Of a stretch of 64,000 bases of DNA, positions 9,916 to 20,329 are shown piece by piece. Each line of letters begins with the position of its first letter. The stretch's first letter is position 1. A program made the translations under genes and the position numbers. The notes beneath the pieces were generated by a model that ran no database searches, was not told where the DNA came from, and worked only from the letters and a program-made list of their open reading frames with translations. Source of the DNA: Apoderus coryli (Eukaryota > Arthropoda > Insecta > Coleoptera > Attelabidae). The DNA is taken from positions 62,001 through 126,000 of the forward strand of contig OU452206.1 of the NCBI GenBank assembly GCA_911728435.2, given 5' to 3'.

Positions 9916-10008
9916 TTGGTGTGGAATAAAGAGTAATACTTTACAAAAAGGCCCATACCCCAAGATCCTTTTCCAGTTATAATAAACATAAGGCCAAGAA
10001 ACTTGAAC

Positions 10009-10011
<3 letters not shown>

Positions 10012-10044
<33 letters not shown>
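10012..10044. repeat. (TA)n tract between Penelope and the GACGC element
   Basis: 33-bp TA microsatellite. Confidence 0.95.
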
Positions 10045-10046
<2 letters not shown>

Positions 10047-10612
10047 TGCTATCAATGCTACGTCCGTATTACGCCCTTTTACGGTTAATATTGCGTCCAA
10101 AGAATTGCTGCGTCCGTATATAGGACGCACTAAAGTCACAGCCTTATATCTTCGCTCTGTGAGCAGATACGACTATGATTTTTAGATGGACTCGTCGGAT
10201 TGCTACTCAGCTTGAATATATTTGATATTACATTTTCCGGTAGATCTGCAGAAGACTGTAAAATTGGAACAAAAAGGGACGCAGCATCATACAAAAATTC
10301 CTATGAAGGTTCAGCGTGTTGCCGTAGAGGGCTCCGATGTTATATACATTTAAAGAATTATATATGGGAAAGTATACATTAGTGCGTCCCTGATGTGGCA
10401 ACATTGTTTGCTTATTTTCTTTTGACCCTTTTGCATTTTAACATTTATTTCATTCGAACAAGTTTGATATGATATTTACATTATTTACTAGTATTTTTTA
10501 GGGGAATCGTGTTAGACAGACAAAAAAAATATTTTGATATTGATTAGGAAGGATTAATTAAATATAAGTGTTTTACAAAATATAAAACCCAATCAAGATT
10601 TCTGTTCAAATA

Positions 10613-10779
10613 TAAAAAACATAAACTGGCACGACATTCTTTCATATAACAATATTAACACCAAAACTGAAATGTTTATACAAACCAAAAATGACAACAT
10701 AAACCGAGCTACTTCAGAAATTAAAATAAAACTAAAACCTTGGATTACATCTGAAATTATTGAATTAATAGGAAAGTGG
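10613..10779 (+). pseudogene. LINE fragment, end of endonuclease domain
   Basis: An open stretch of about 55 codons reads INWHDIL, then several polar residues, then KLKPWITSEIIELI. In jockey/CR1-like LINEs this W..(I/L) ... KPW(I/M)T pattern marks the linker between endonuclease and reverse transcriptase. The RT that should follow is missing: the reading breaks at about 10780 and an RT C-terminal piece appears only at 10955. Confidence 0.65.
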
Positions 10780-10954
10780 TGATATATGTTCTTTCATGTC
10801 CTTTTTGAGATCAAGACAGGCTAGTATTTTCGATTACTCACTGAACCAAACAACCCTTAAATAACTAAACTAGATATGGGAGTTGCTTGATAATGGTTGG
10901 ATTTTTGTATTCCACATATAACATAATTGAATTAAACGCTGGTCACGGGGGTTT

Positions 10955-11330
10955 ACGCATGTTAATTCTCTGAAGCTTCTTTACACAAGTTTGGTCAGAC
11001 CATGCCTTGAGTATGCCTCAGCGTTTGGTCTCCACATTATGCTGTACAACTAGTGAAAATTGTGCTTGTTCAGCACAAATTTCTCAGATACCTTGCCTAC
11101 AAACTGCATATTGACTTGGTATTTGATGATCGTTTTGAATTAGATGCTGACTTAGAGTCCTATCTTGGCATTGACACGCTGAGTTGTCAACGCCATTATT
11201 TGATTTAATTCTATCATCTTATCAATGGAAGGTTGACTTGTCCTGATCTTTTAAGCTAAATTGAAATTCGTGTTTCATATCGTTCAACGCTTGCGAGCCG
11301 TGGTGTCATCAAACACATTCCAGAAAAAAT
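10955..11330 (+). pseudogene. LINE fragment, C-terminal part of RT polyprotein
   Basis: SLKLLYTSLVRPCLEYAS is the usual segment after the RT thumb in jockey/CR1-like elements. The downstream pieces, spread over other frames (KFLRYLAYKLHID, then LGIDTLSCQRHYL, then STLASRGVIKHIP), match the family order. Multiple stops and frameshifts kill it. It may belong to the same copy as 10613-10779 with the RT core deleted. Confidence 0.7.
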
Positions 11331-11515
11331 TATGGTTGCAATTCGTTCTTGGCGCGCTCGGTTCGTCTTGCCAATGACAGTGAGGTGACGCTTTTTTTAA
11401 TTTTTTGTCCCGAGAACCTTTTTGGGCTCAGTAAGGCACTTATTTGATACCTAATTGATGTATTGTCTTATATTGCTTTGTAATAGTGTAGAATGTTGTG
11501 ATATTGTTATCCAAT

Positions 11516-12215
11516 TTATGCGTAATTAATTTGAATGTTGATTGTGTACTTCTTTTGAATTATTTTGAACTCAAGTACCTTGGCTGTTATTAGGGACAAC
11601 ACGTCTCCATCTTGCACGATTTCATGCCCCAAGTATTTCTTGTGTTGGCTTCTGAAAGCGGTGCATTCTGGTACTAGGTGATCAAGAGTTTCTTTAGCCT
11701 CCCTACAGAATCTGTAGTCATCGATCTCTTCTAGGCGTAATTTTGCCATATGTTTCCTAAGGCGACAATGTCCTGTAAGAATACGTAGCCTGAGATCCAA
11801 ACAGATCATCGATCTTTCTTGGTTGAAGTTTCCAAGGAATTTCTTGGAGTGTATCAATCCAGGTAGATTTTGCCTGAGTATTGCTCTGTCTGTTTTCTTC
11901 TTAATTCTGAACTTCTCTTTGAAGGTGTGTTTCCATAAGTCGCAGAAAGGTTCAGGCCTTACAAAAGAGATTGGACACACCCTGTTTTGCTAACTTATTG
12001 GCTGCATCGTTTCCCCTGATACCAGAATGTCCGGGTATCCAAACAAGGGAAACTCTGTTATTCTTGCTAAGTTAGAAGACCTGCTAAGCATTCCCATTTT
12101 TGAGCTAATAACATATGAACTCAGCGATAATGTTGTCGGTTGTGTGGATCACAATGTCGCACCGTAAAGGTTAATTTGTACGCATCTACCGATTGCGTGA
12201 ATTTCCGCTTGGAAA
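11516..12215 (-). pseudogene. LINE RNase H and C-terminal zinc-knuckle region
   Basis: Minus strand. At 12215-12170 it reads VFQAEIHAIGRC, the middle of a LINE RNase H domain. Near 12045-11985 comes WIPGHSGIRGNDAAN, the end of that domain, in another frame. The ORF 11980-11516 (154 codons) then covers the C-terminal extension, with LTGHCRLRKH and the FCREAKETLDHLVPEC block (C...H...C) seen in I/R1/jockey-like elements. Frameshifts lie between the parts. The RNase H start abuts the palindrome at 12219-12246. The RT segment that should lie upstream is present but inverted (12263-12830). Confidence 0.8.
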
Positions 12216-12218
12216 ACA

Positions 12219-12246
12219 TGACTGAATGTATAGACATTCAGTCATG
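12219..12246. repeat. 28-bp palindrome, copy 1
   Basis: Two 12-bp arms, ATGACTGAATGT and its complement, around an ATAG loop. It is followed by GTGTTCGTAAAGATTTT, and the same palindrome plus follower recurs at 12820-12945. Confidence 0.9.
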
Positions 12247-12262
12247 TGTTCGTAAAGATTTT

Positions 12263-12830
12263 CAGCATATCCTATGATATGTGATATTGTCATAGTAGCC
12301 AGGGGCAGATTGAAGGCACTTTGGGTAACATAATACAAAACTGTCTCCGGATAACTGAGTAACGTTGTACATCTGTGGGGCTGAGCATAAATTCAGCAAA
12401 AACCGCAATTATAACATTCACTAGAACTCTAAATATGAGACGAATTAGCCTGAATTGTGAGGTCATTGAACAGAATTTGGAAGTAAAATATCTAGGAATC
12501 ACCCTTGATATTAAACTTCTTTGTAATAAGCATGTTGAAATAACGGTTAGTATAAAGCAACAAAAGCTCTGATGGTGGGCAGAAATCTGGGAGACTTGGG
12601 GTTGTTACCCCAAAATACTGCGGTGGATGTACATCGTGATTGTGATACCTATCATAACATATGCAGCAATAGTCTGGGTTCTAAGGCAGAACAAAGTACA
12701 ACAAGGAGAAAACTTGATATGGTACAAAGACTAGGAGGCATATGCATTAGTGGGGCTATGATAAACGTGTCCAACTAGAGCACTGGAGACTATTATTACG
12801 AATTTCACATTTTGTTTCTTGTATAGACAT
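12263..12830 (+). pseudogene. LINE RT palm/thumb fragment, inverted relative to its neighbours
   Basis: Plus strand. A damaged catalytic region (reading close to D-I-V-I-V-A-R after a broken ADD) is at 12270-12300. Then comes GLSINSAKTAIITFTR (12375 onward) and LEVKYLGITLD, the classic GL..N..KT...F and KYLG motifs. After frameshifts come PIITYAAIVW and QRLGGICISGAM, the usual end of the RT thumb. The flanking LINE pieces (13184-13453 and 11516-12215) are on the minus strand, so this middle part is inverted. It is bounded on both sides by the 28-bp palindrome. Confidence 0.8.
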
Positions 12831-12945
12831 TCAGTCATGTGTTAGTAAAGATTTTCTTAGCAATGACTGAATGTATAGACATTCAGTCATATGACTGAAT
12901 GTATAGACATTCAGTCATATGTTCGTAAAGATTTTCTTAGCAATT
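12820..12945. repeat. Cluster of 28-bp palindromes
   Basis: One half copy (from about 12822) and two full copies (about 12863-12890 and 12890-12917) of the palindrome at 12219. They are interleaved with the follower GTAAAGATTTTCTTAGCA. Confidence 0.85.
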
Positions 12946-13183
12946 TCTATCTTCCTTGTGAGGATTTCTGGTGGATTCCGCTTCTAATTCATTTGAGGGG
13001 TTTGATCTACTACCCGAGTCTCAAGGAGTAGGATGGCTCGCTCCTCTCCCCCTTCCGTATTGATCCCATCTGGTTTCTTAAGTACCACCGTTGGGTTTCT
13101 TCGCCCCTGTAGAACTGGAAGCGATATTTTCAAAAAAGGTCTTTTGACCTTCCTGATTTTTTTTATTATTCAAAGTTAACCGG
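12946..13183. other. No recognisable gene
   Basis: Slightly GC-richer DNA, possibly LINE-derived because it lies between two LINE pieces. No motif recognised. Confidence 0.5.
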
Positions 13184-13453
13184 TTAGTGTACCCTGTCAC
13201 TTTCCGTCACGTTTGGCTTTATTAAAAAGCCAACGGACCTCAAACCTGAGTTTTGACAGTTGACATTCCACAAAGGAGCGTCCTTACTTGCTTTAACAGC
13301 TTGCAGTGTGAGTGGGCAATTGGAGTCAAAAGCTTCCATTATTGCTTCACTGACTTGGTTTACTCTCCACTCAAGAACGTGGTTAGCTAAACCTAACCTA
13401 AAAATTTTTAATTGGATGCAAGACTGTAAGGAGGTGGAACATGCTAAATGCAC
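13184..13453 (-). pseudogene. LINE fragment, endonuclease-RT linker
   Basis: An 89-codon minus-strand frame. VNQVSEAIMEAFDSNCPLT followed by KASKDAPLWN and LRSVGF is the linker after the endonuclease in I/jockey-like LINEs (usual form ..AI..A...S.P......APWWN.EL..LR). It lies upstream of the RNase H piece in the same strand, as expected for one element. Confidence 0.7.
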
Positions 13454-14600
13454 ACCAAACTCAAATTTAAATGTATAGTAGGGATAGTTGCAGTTTAATA
13501 AAGAAAAAACTTGATAAAAAAACTATTCTATTAGAACGGATGCAGTATCATATGTAGAATATTTTATGTTGGTTATAGTATACAATATATCTAACAAATA
13601 TAATAATTAAATAACTCTAACCCAAGCTAAACCCAACCTAAGAATTTTTATTTGGACGCAAGAGTGTATGCAGGTGGAACATGTTAAAGGCAGACTAATC
13701 GCAAATTTCAAAGTATGGTAGGGATTGTTGTAGTTTAGTAAGAAAAAAATTGATAAAAAACTATTCTATTTTTAGAACGGATGCAGTATTATATGTAGAA
13801 TATGTTATGTTGGTTATAGTATACACTATATATAACAAATGGATGCAACAAAGTGTGCAAATAATTTAATAACTCTAACCCAAGCTAAACCCAACCTAAG
13901 AATTTTTAATCGGACGCAAGAGTGTATGCAATCAGAGCATGTTAAATGCAGAGTAATCGCAAATTTAAAAGTATGGTAGGGATTGTTGCAGTTTAATAAG
14001 AAAAAACTTGTTGAAAAAACTATTCTATTTTTAGAACGGATGCAGTATTATATGTAGAATATGTTATGTTGGTTATAGTATACAGTATATATAACAAATG
14101 GATGCAGCAAAGTATGCAAATAATTAAATAACTCTAACCCAAACTAAACATAACCTAAGAATTTTTAATTGCTGCAGTTTAGTAACAAAAAAAAATGATA
14201 TAAAAACTATTCTATTTTTAGAACGGATGCAGTATTATATGTAGAATATGATATTTTGGTTATAGTATACTATATGTCTACCGAAAAGACGCAGCAAAGT
14301 ATGCCCATAATTAAATAACTTTAACCCATGCTAAACCTAATCTATCAATTTTTATTTGGACGCAAGAGTGTATGTAGCTGGAGCATGCTAAATAGAACTA
14401 ATTTCAAATTTAAAAGTATAGTAGGGATTGTTGCAGTTTAATAAAAAAAACCCTTATAAAAACTATTCTATTTTTAGAACGGATGTATTATTATATGTAC
14501 AATATGTTATGTTGGTTATAATATATAATATATTTAACAAATTGATGCAGCAAAGTATGTAAGTAAATAATTGGATGAGGCTAACCTAGACTAAACATAA
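13385..14600. repeat. Minisatellite, about 255 bp, five to six degenerate copies
   Basis: Anchor GAACGGATG(C/T) occurs at 13534, 13775, 14034, 14221 and 14477 (spacings 241, 259, 187, 256; the short one has a deletion). Each copy has GGAYGCA motifs three times, a TATAGTATACxATATATAACAAA stretch and a CTAACCCAAGCTAAACC stretch. The GGAYGCA motif is the same as the subterminal motif of the surrounding element. Confidence 0.9.
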
Positions 14601-15107
14601 CCTCAATTTAAATATATATTTTTAGGGCGCCGTAACATATCAGCAAAAAATAACTTAGAAAAAACTTTGTTCATTGACATGTCGAAACATGAACGGATGC
14701 AATATTGTATGCGTGTTATGTAGGTTTTCATTATATATAATATATTTTCTTGAGGGACGCAGTATTATATACAATCGTGTTAATTTATAGGTCTACTAAT
14801 TTAAAATCCCTCGAAAAAGAGAGAAAATAACGATGCGGCAGCACTGTGGGACGCTGCAATATCCGTAAAAACGAGGAAAATATATATTTTGGAGTTGATA
14901 ATGATAGCAAGATGAAAGGAGCTAGTAATGATAGCACGACCTAAAAATTTGTATATTAAAAGTTGCTCCAATCAATACGAAAATCCGTTTCCCCCGATAA
15001 AAAAATTCGCTGATTAATATACTTGAATCAGATTTGCTCTAACTATAGCCCTTCCAGGGGACGCCATAAGGTTGGAATATGTAAAGACGCAGTAAAGTCT
15101 CAAGATG
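14601..15107. repeat. Right subterminal GACGC region
   Basis: It holds GGGACGCAGT, GGGACGCTGC, GGGGACGCC and AAGACGCAGT between about 14755 and 15090, ending at the TA run. There is no ORF. Confidence 0.6.
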
Positions 15108-15129
15108 TATATATATATATATATATATA
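15108..15129. repeat. (TA)n tract
   Basis: TA microsatellite between the GACGC element and block X'. Confidence 0.95.
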
Positions 15130-15373
15130 AACATAGAAAACTAATTAGGTATATGGATATTAATTATTAAATATAAGTATAAATAAAGTATAACCTAATA
15201 CAAAAAGAAGTATAATTCCTATCCCAGCTGTTGCTGACTGACAATTACACGCCTAACCTTAAAATATAAAAATTAACAATTTTTAATATAATGTCACAAG
15301 AGATGAACTCCATGACAATCAGAGAGGCACTAGCGTACCCTGATATTAGTAAACTTATAAGGACGTAAGTATA
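15130..15373. repeat. Block X' (inverse of 6838-7081)
   Basis: Second copy of X in opposite orientation, followed directly by a TA run and arm A. This gives the uninterrupted arrangement. Confidence 0.9.
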
Positions 15374-15384
15374 ATATATATATA
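15374..15384. repeat. (TA)n tract, empty target site
   Basis: Joins X' to arm A. The corresponding tract on the left side holds the 5 kb GGAGGC element. Confidence 0.85.
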
Positions 15385-17200
15385 GAACCCTGCTGTACCT
15401 TACAGTAGGTTAGAATTATCTATTAAACAGTATACAATAATGTTTAACAGGTATGACAAGGGGGACAATGTACAATTAATAGCAATAGTTTCCCTACGGT
15501 CACTATGTCGTGGCCATCACGCTATCATGACGTCATGAAATGCTAACAATTATGCACGACAAGGTACTTCCTAAAGATACTTAAAACAACAAATATGTGT
15601 ATAAAACAATTATAAACAAATAAGCATAAATAAACGGGAAAACTGATACGAATGTGAACAAAACTTATAAGTAACACCACGTATATAGTCTATATTTACG
15701 TAAATTAGAATGAATGCATATCACTTATCTGCGGAGCCCGGATCTAGCGTGGGCTCAGTCCTATCCTATATGAGAATCTGGAAATTTCAGGTAGGCACCA
15801 ATACCTCACACAGCCAGTCTATCATACCATCCAATACAGCATCCACTTAGGTGGGATACAAACTAAATTCTACCACTATTGCTCAAAGCTACCACAGTTG
15901 CACCAAAACCATAGCAGACCGTAAACCGGTACTTTACGTACAAAGCAGTTGTAGCCACAAAGCAAGAGAAAGAATAAAAAGGCCTAAAAGCAGATATAAA
16001 GGATCCTATATAGCACAAGAGTTATACTGAAAGCGTCTACGATGTTCTATAATTATGACCTACCTTAGATGTTAGATGGCCTTATGTGAATTGTCGGAAT
16101 ACCAACACTTAATTGCAACGAGAAGTTACCAAACATAAAACCATATATCAAATATGTGTGGAGCACTATAAATACCAAATATTATAACGAAAGTGCCTCC
16201 ACAATTACTGGCTTCACAAAACTTGAGTTTAACTTCCTCGCTACTGTCTGGATCCACACCCGAAATTGTAATGGAGAATTATCCTGTCAGAAGGTTGGGT
16301 TTAACCGCGAAATGAGACAGTATTGATACATCCTCCTGTCGAATTCAGCGACATGACAGCCGATCAGCAAAGGCAAAACAATAACATTGGGATACTGTCT
16401 GGATATTGTAAATAAACAAAAGTAAACAAACACGAGCCGATATTGAATAACTCAACTCTACAAAGAGGAGTGATTGGAGGTAGGATTTATGTTATATTCC
16501 ATTAATTTTACCCACTAAAGACAACCCTAATTGCCCTGTGTTCTATTTTAGCTGTACCAAAGCAACGAGCAGATCATCGGAGCACTATTCAATGGTACTT
16601 GCGGCCGGTTATTATGGATAGGCATATGGATTATGCGCTCCAATTGAACAAAATAATAAATCAAGTATACAATAATTAAATGGAAATTCTATATTAATAG
16701 GAAAAGACAAGAATGTAGGGTTTATACGTTTCATGAGGTGATACCATTTGATGTTATGTGTTAAGCGACAATTATGATTAAAGAAAAATAGTAAGCGGAG
16801 GTAGGTGGTATTTTTAGCAACGTAACAAGGTGCAGTACTGTTTCACGAATTTACAGATGGCAAACGAAAACCCATAGCATACGCTTGCCGAACTTTTAAC
16901 GATACGGAGAAACGATACGCAACAATTGACAAAGAAGCTTTGGCAATAATGTTTGCAATCTCAAAGTTTCACCAGTATATCTACGGACGTAGATTCACCC
17001 TGTTAACGGATCACAAACCCCTTGAAAGAATATTTAGTGAAAACCTCTCAACACCGAAGGTAGCAAGTAACCGCTTGCTAAGATGGGCAATTATCTTGAA
17101 CAGTTATGATTTTGAAATAAGATATCATCCTGGAAAAGAAAACGCTGCAGCTGACGCATTATCACATGCGCCTTTACCAAATGAAGAATTATCACCACTA
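15385..17200. repeat. Right arm A of the large inverted duplication
   Basis: Reverse complement of 1-1805 with an 11-bp insertion near 16225. From 15385 to 16828 there is no gene that I recognise. From 16829 it includes the gypsy RNase H piece. Confidence 0.93.
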
Positions 17201-18555
17201 GAAGAAATGGGATTACCAAAAAGAGGCCATTTAATGCATTTGCGATTACACCACTTACCTGTAACGAAGAAAATCCTGCAAAATAAAACTTCTGGAGGCA
17301 AAACCTTTCTAAAAATTATCCAGTATATGCGGTCATATTGGCCGGATAAGAAACATATTACGGACGACGTACTACCTTTTTATGAAAAAAGGGACGAGCT
17401 TTCTTATGAAGATAATATATTGTTGTGGAAGGGAAGAATATGTATACCCGAAACGTTAAAACACAGGATTTTATGTGTGTTGCATGATGGACACCCAGGG
17501 ATAACCGCTATGCAATCAATATCCCGACTACATGTTTATTGGCCAAATATCAATTCGGATATTGTTAACTTTTTGAAGACGTGTTATTCGTGTCAAGAGT
17601 CGCGTCAGAACAACACAAAGCTACCATTGTATCCGTGGAGCCCGCCTCCAGAACCGTGGTCTCGCGTTCACATAGACTTTGCCGGGCGGTTTGAAAACAA
17701 AATGTGGCTCATAATAATAGACGCTTATTCGCGTTGGTTGGAAATTATTCCCTTGAACAATATCACTTCTAGTTCTACGATTAACGCGTTACGTGAAGTA
17801 TTCGCGCGTTTCGTTTATCCAAAAATAATTGTATCAGATAATGGACCGCAGTTGGTGTCCGATGATTTAAAAAACTTTTGTGATTCTCTATAACGCATGT
17901 TACATCAACACCATACCATCCTCAAACAAACGGGTTAGCAGAGCGCGTAATTAAAACTTTTAAAGAACGGATGAACGCGAGTGATAAAACGTTAAGTCAA
18001 GATGTTCGATTACAAGCCTTTTTATTTAATTTTCGGAACACTATACAACGATCCACAGGAAGAATGCCAAGCGAACTAATGTTTGGGCGACCATTAAGAA
18101 CAATCTTCGATCAAATGAAACCTGATGTGCATAGAAATATCCAGAAATCGCAGTTCACCAAGAAAAATTATTATGACAAGAATACGAAGAATATATCTTA
18201 CAAGTTAAACCAGTCAGTATTGGTAAACAATCCTCTAGGAAAAGGTTCCCTGCCCGGAAATATTTTGGAAGAAAAAGCTCCATACTCTTACGTAGTAGAC
18301 GTTACTGGTACCCCAAAAAGAAAACACGGGGATCAGCTGCGACCTAGAGCGCAAAATGACAACATAGTAACAAGTACACCAGAAGATATAGAGGTACCGT
18401 CACACATGATCGTTCCAGATAGTGATAAAATGTTAGATTCTACTGCAGCACCAGAACCAATTACGAGTCAACAGTCGACGACTGACGAACCTGCAACTAT
18501 GTTTAGAAGAAACCCACCAAGAGAACGACGACGCCCAGTTCGATTCACCGATTAG
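16829..18555 (+). pseudogene. Ty3/gypsy pol: RNase H, integrase and C-terminal tail (frameshifted)
   Basis: The homology starts at 16829, three bases after an in-frame TAA, so protease and RT are missing. The first frame (methionine at 16940) runs to 17893. It has RNase H with the KEALA glutamate and TDHKPL aspartate, then the integrase zinc finger (H..H from LHDGHPG and RLHVYW, C..C from CYSCQ), then the catalytic aspartates in HIDFAG and VSDNGPQ. Just after, near 17892, one base appears to be missing. The frame then shifts and continues through the third catalytic residue (GLAERVIK) into the 17971-18555 frame, which carries GRMPSELMFGRPLR and ends in a basic, proline-rich tail (RRRPVRFTD). 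Both breaks show a dead copy. It is followed by the polypurine tract and LTR. Confidence 0.9.
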
Positions 18556-18567
18556 TTTCAGCTTAAC

Positions 18568-18577
18568 GGGGGGGAAA
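18568..18577 (+). other. Polypurine tract
   Basis: Seven G then AAA directly before TGTAGTATC, the usual position for plus-strand priming next to the 3' LTR. Confidence 0.75.
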
Positions 18578-18867
18578 TGTAGTATCTTTAGCTCTCATCT
18601 CTACTAACGCGCGGATTCTATGTAAACAGAAGAAGACAACAAAGCGCGTTCTACTGAGAGTGACATATAAGGGCGGTTAGAGAAAATATTAGCTCATGTT
18701 ATGTTACATTTATGTTGTATGATCCTTACTTTAATAATTAGTAGATTTAGGTTATTATAACTATTCCTTGTACTTCTTAAAAGTGTTCAATGATACCGTC
18801 GATCGTTTATTTAAGCAACCGAGAACCCTTCCCACTCGGTAACCCAACAACACCCGGTTATACGACA
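18578..18867 (+). repeat. Probable 3' LTR of the gypsy element
   Basis: Begins TGTAGTATC next to the polypurine tract and plausibly ends ...TACGACA at 18867, giving about 290 bp. The 5' LTR is absent from the window, so the end is a guess from the TG...CA rule. Confidence 0.55.
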
Positions 18868-19290
18868 TTACCTATGTAGTATTATTCCTGAAAAAAAATA
18901 TATAGTTCCAAAAGAGTTGTGGGCAACATTGGTCACATACCAGACACACTTTTCCTTTTGAAAACTACGCTGTGCCGTCGGAACATAAAAAATAGCACAG
19001 GAAGTTGCAAAATTTGTTGTAAAAACAAACAAAAAAGAAATCATCCATGGATTATTTGGTAAGTTTAATACGTCCACAAAACATGGGATGTTTTGTGTAA
19101 TACGTCTCTTGTCAAATATAATTCGGTTAGGTTCCGTTAAGTTAGATATCGGTACCAGTAGCGTACCATTTATTTATTTAAGACCAATATTAAATAAGAA
19201 CATTTTGAGTTTTACGCTCAAAATTGGTGAGTCAAAAACGTGTTGTAACCATTATCGATTATTTTTCACCGCTGCATGCCACTTATACCT
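18868..19290. other. No recognisable gene
   Basis: Mixed DNA between the LTR and the F-box promoter. Nothing recognised. Confidence 0.5.
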
Positions 19291-19291
19291 A

Positions 19292-19404
19292 ACCAATCAC
19301 ATAGGTACGTCCACGTAGTGTGTGTGAGCGGAGCTAACACCCTATTGGCTGCGCAGCGTACGGGTAGGCGTATATAAACCAGTGCCGCGCGCGATATAGT
19401 CAGT
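19292..19404 (+). promoter_or_regulatory. Core promoter of the F-box gene
   Basis: TATATAAA at 19371-19378 and the arthropod initiator TCAGT at 19400-19404 are 31 bases apart, the standard spacing, so transcription should start at A19402. Upstream lie CCAAT at 19295 (AACCAATCA) and its complement ATTGG at about 19344. The GC content is higher than in the surroundings. No downstream promoter element is evident. Confidence 0.75.
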
Positions 19405-19463
19405 TAAAATTTAATAATTATAGTGTGCGAATTCTAGTGAGGAATTTAATTAATTCTACGAAT

Positions 19464-19892
19464 ATGTATAAATTATTCAGACGTATCGAGTCTCCGGCCC
19501 AGTTGGCGAGTTTACCAGTGGAAATGTGGTGTGCGATATTGCGCTTATTAGATGGAACATCTTTATTATCAATGGTACGTGGTTTTCCAATTTTATTGAG
19601 TATTTGTTATGGTGATCCATTGCTGAAGAAAAGAATATGTGAGGCAATAGTACAAGAGAAGAAGACTATGTTGGAGTTTAAGTTTAATCCGAAATTGACG
19701 ACGAGCATAGAAAGAACTGGTGAATCAAAAGCTGCGACTCACGGACAAAATGTTGTTAAGGATGTCAGGGTGAGAGATATGCCCAGGAATAATAAGATGA
19801 TGGGAGAGAATTTGTTGAAGAAGTGTGACAAAAATCAGAAAATGGTTAGATCGAAGACAAGACAGCATCGTTTCAATCCGTACAGGTTGTAA
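19464..19892 (+). CDS. Small F-box-like protein (142 aa)
   Basis: The start is the ATG at 19464, 62 bases after the predicted initiator and with A at -3. The longer frame from 19425 begins with GTG and is not a credible start. Residues 14-55 fit an F-box: LASLPVEMWCAILRLLD, then GTSLLSMVRG, then a hydrophobic stretch and DPLLKKRI. F-box proteins use this helical fold to bind Skp1 in SCF ubiquitin ligases. The remaining 85 residues are basic and low in hydrophobics, with no substrate-binding repeats, so the target is unknown and the protein is short for the class. The stop is followed after three bases by a GTGAGT donor. Because the stop is so close to the junction, it should not trigger nonsense-mediated decay. 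It could be a host gene or a gene carried by an element. No homologue is recognised. Confidence 0.65.
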   Translation: MYKLFRRIESPAQLASLPVEMWCAILRLLDGTSLLSMVRGFPILLSICYGDPLLKKRICEAIVQEKKTMLEFKFNPKLTTSIERTGESKAATHGQNVVKDVRVRDMPRNNKMMGENLLKKCDKNQKMVRSKTRQHRFNPYRL

Positions 19893-19895
19893 TTG

Positions 19896-20109
19896 GTGAG
19901 TAGAATATAGCTTTTGTATATATTAAAATTAATTGTAAATAATAATTTAGCTTAGGTTTGTACATATTAGATTATTTAGTACCTAGTGTTGTAGTTTGTA
20001 AAAATATAGATTTAGATGTATATTATTGTATCTTATTTCTGTGTATATTTTGTAATAAGGTTTATAAGACAGTAAATATGAAACCATGATTTACTTTCAC
20101 TGGTTGTAG
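19896..20109 (+). other. Predicted 3' UTR intron of the F-box gene
   Basis: Donor G|GTGAGT at 19896 and acceptor TTTCACTGGTTGTAG|G ending at 20109, with a pyrimidine-rich run before it. Length 214 bp. No RNA evidence is available here. Confidence 0.5.
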
Positions 20110-20329
20110 GATTGTTCTTGATGAAAATCTTCCTGGTGAACATAAGTGAAAAATCAAGTATAACATGTGGTTGATCATATCGATAATAGGATGTTACCAT
20201 ATGCCAGAAGGAAAGTGTGTAGGCCGTTTAGTTTTTTTAATAAGTGTTGGGGATTACACAAAAATTAAAATATACTCTTGAAAATGTTTTTTTTAGGTAA
20301 AAGTTAGTTTTTTTGATTTTTGTTTTAAT

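Larger units (their letters stand above)
7105..9981. mobile_element. Palindromic Penelope-like element
   Basis: The left arm 7105-8351 and right arm 8734-9981 are reverse complements (coordinates sum to 17085) with almost no differences; one is near 7134. A unique centre of about 380 bp separates them. The right arm plus centre encodes the end of the reverse transcriptase and a GIY-YIG endonuclease. The left arm repeats only the endonuclease end, in reverse. Partial inverted or tandem copies with 5' truncation are typical of Penelope-like insertions. Both ends lie in TA microsatellites (7082-7107 and 10012-10044). About 30 bp of extra sequence follow the right arm before the TA run. Confidence 0.9.
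10045..15107. mobile_element. 5.1 kb (TA)n-bounded element with subterminal GACGC motifs
   Basis: Starting right after the TA run at 10044, GCGTCC/ACGTCC motifs point one way (ACGTCCG, GCGTCCA, GCGTCCG, then GGACGCAC, all within about 90 bp). At the other end, just before the TA run at 15108, GGGACGC and GACGCAG motifs point the other way (near 14755, 14850, 15058, 15086). Both ends are followed outward by TA runs, and no long terminal inverted repeat is visible. This is the same plan as the GGAGGC element, and the left end of that one also holds an AGACGCAC. The interior has LINE debris and a minisatellite built of the same GGAYGCAG motif. Unlike the other element, no empty site is available. 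Confidence 0.5.

Noticed and set aside
11516..12830. Twin-priming inversion of one LINE
   Set aside because: The 5' linker at 13184-13453 is in the same strand as RNase H, so only the middle is inverted.
19425..19463. Extension of the F-box protein to 19425
   Set aside because: The frame begins with GTG. The first ATG, with A at -3, is at 19464 and fits the predicted 5' UTR.
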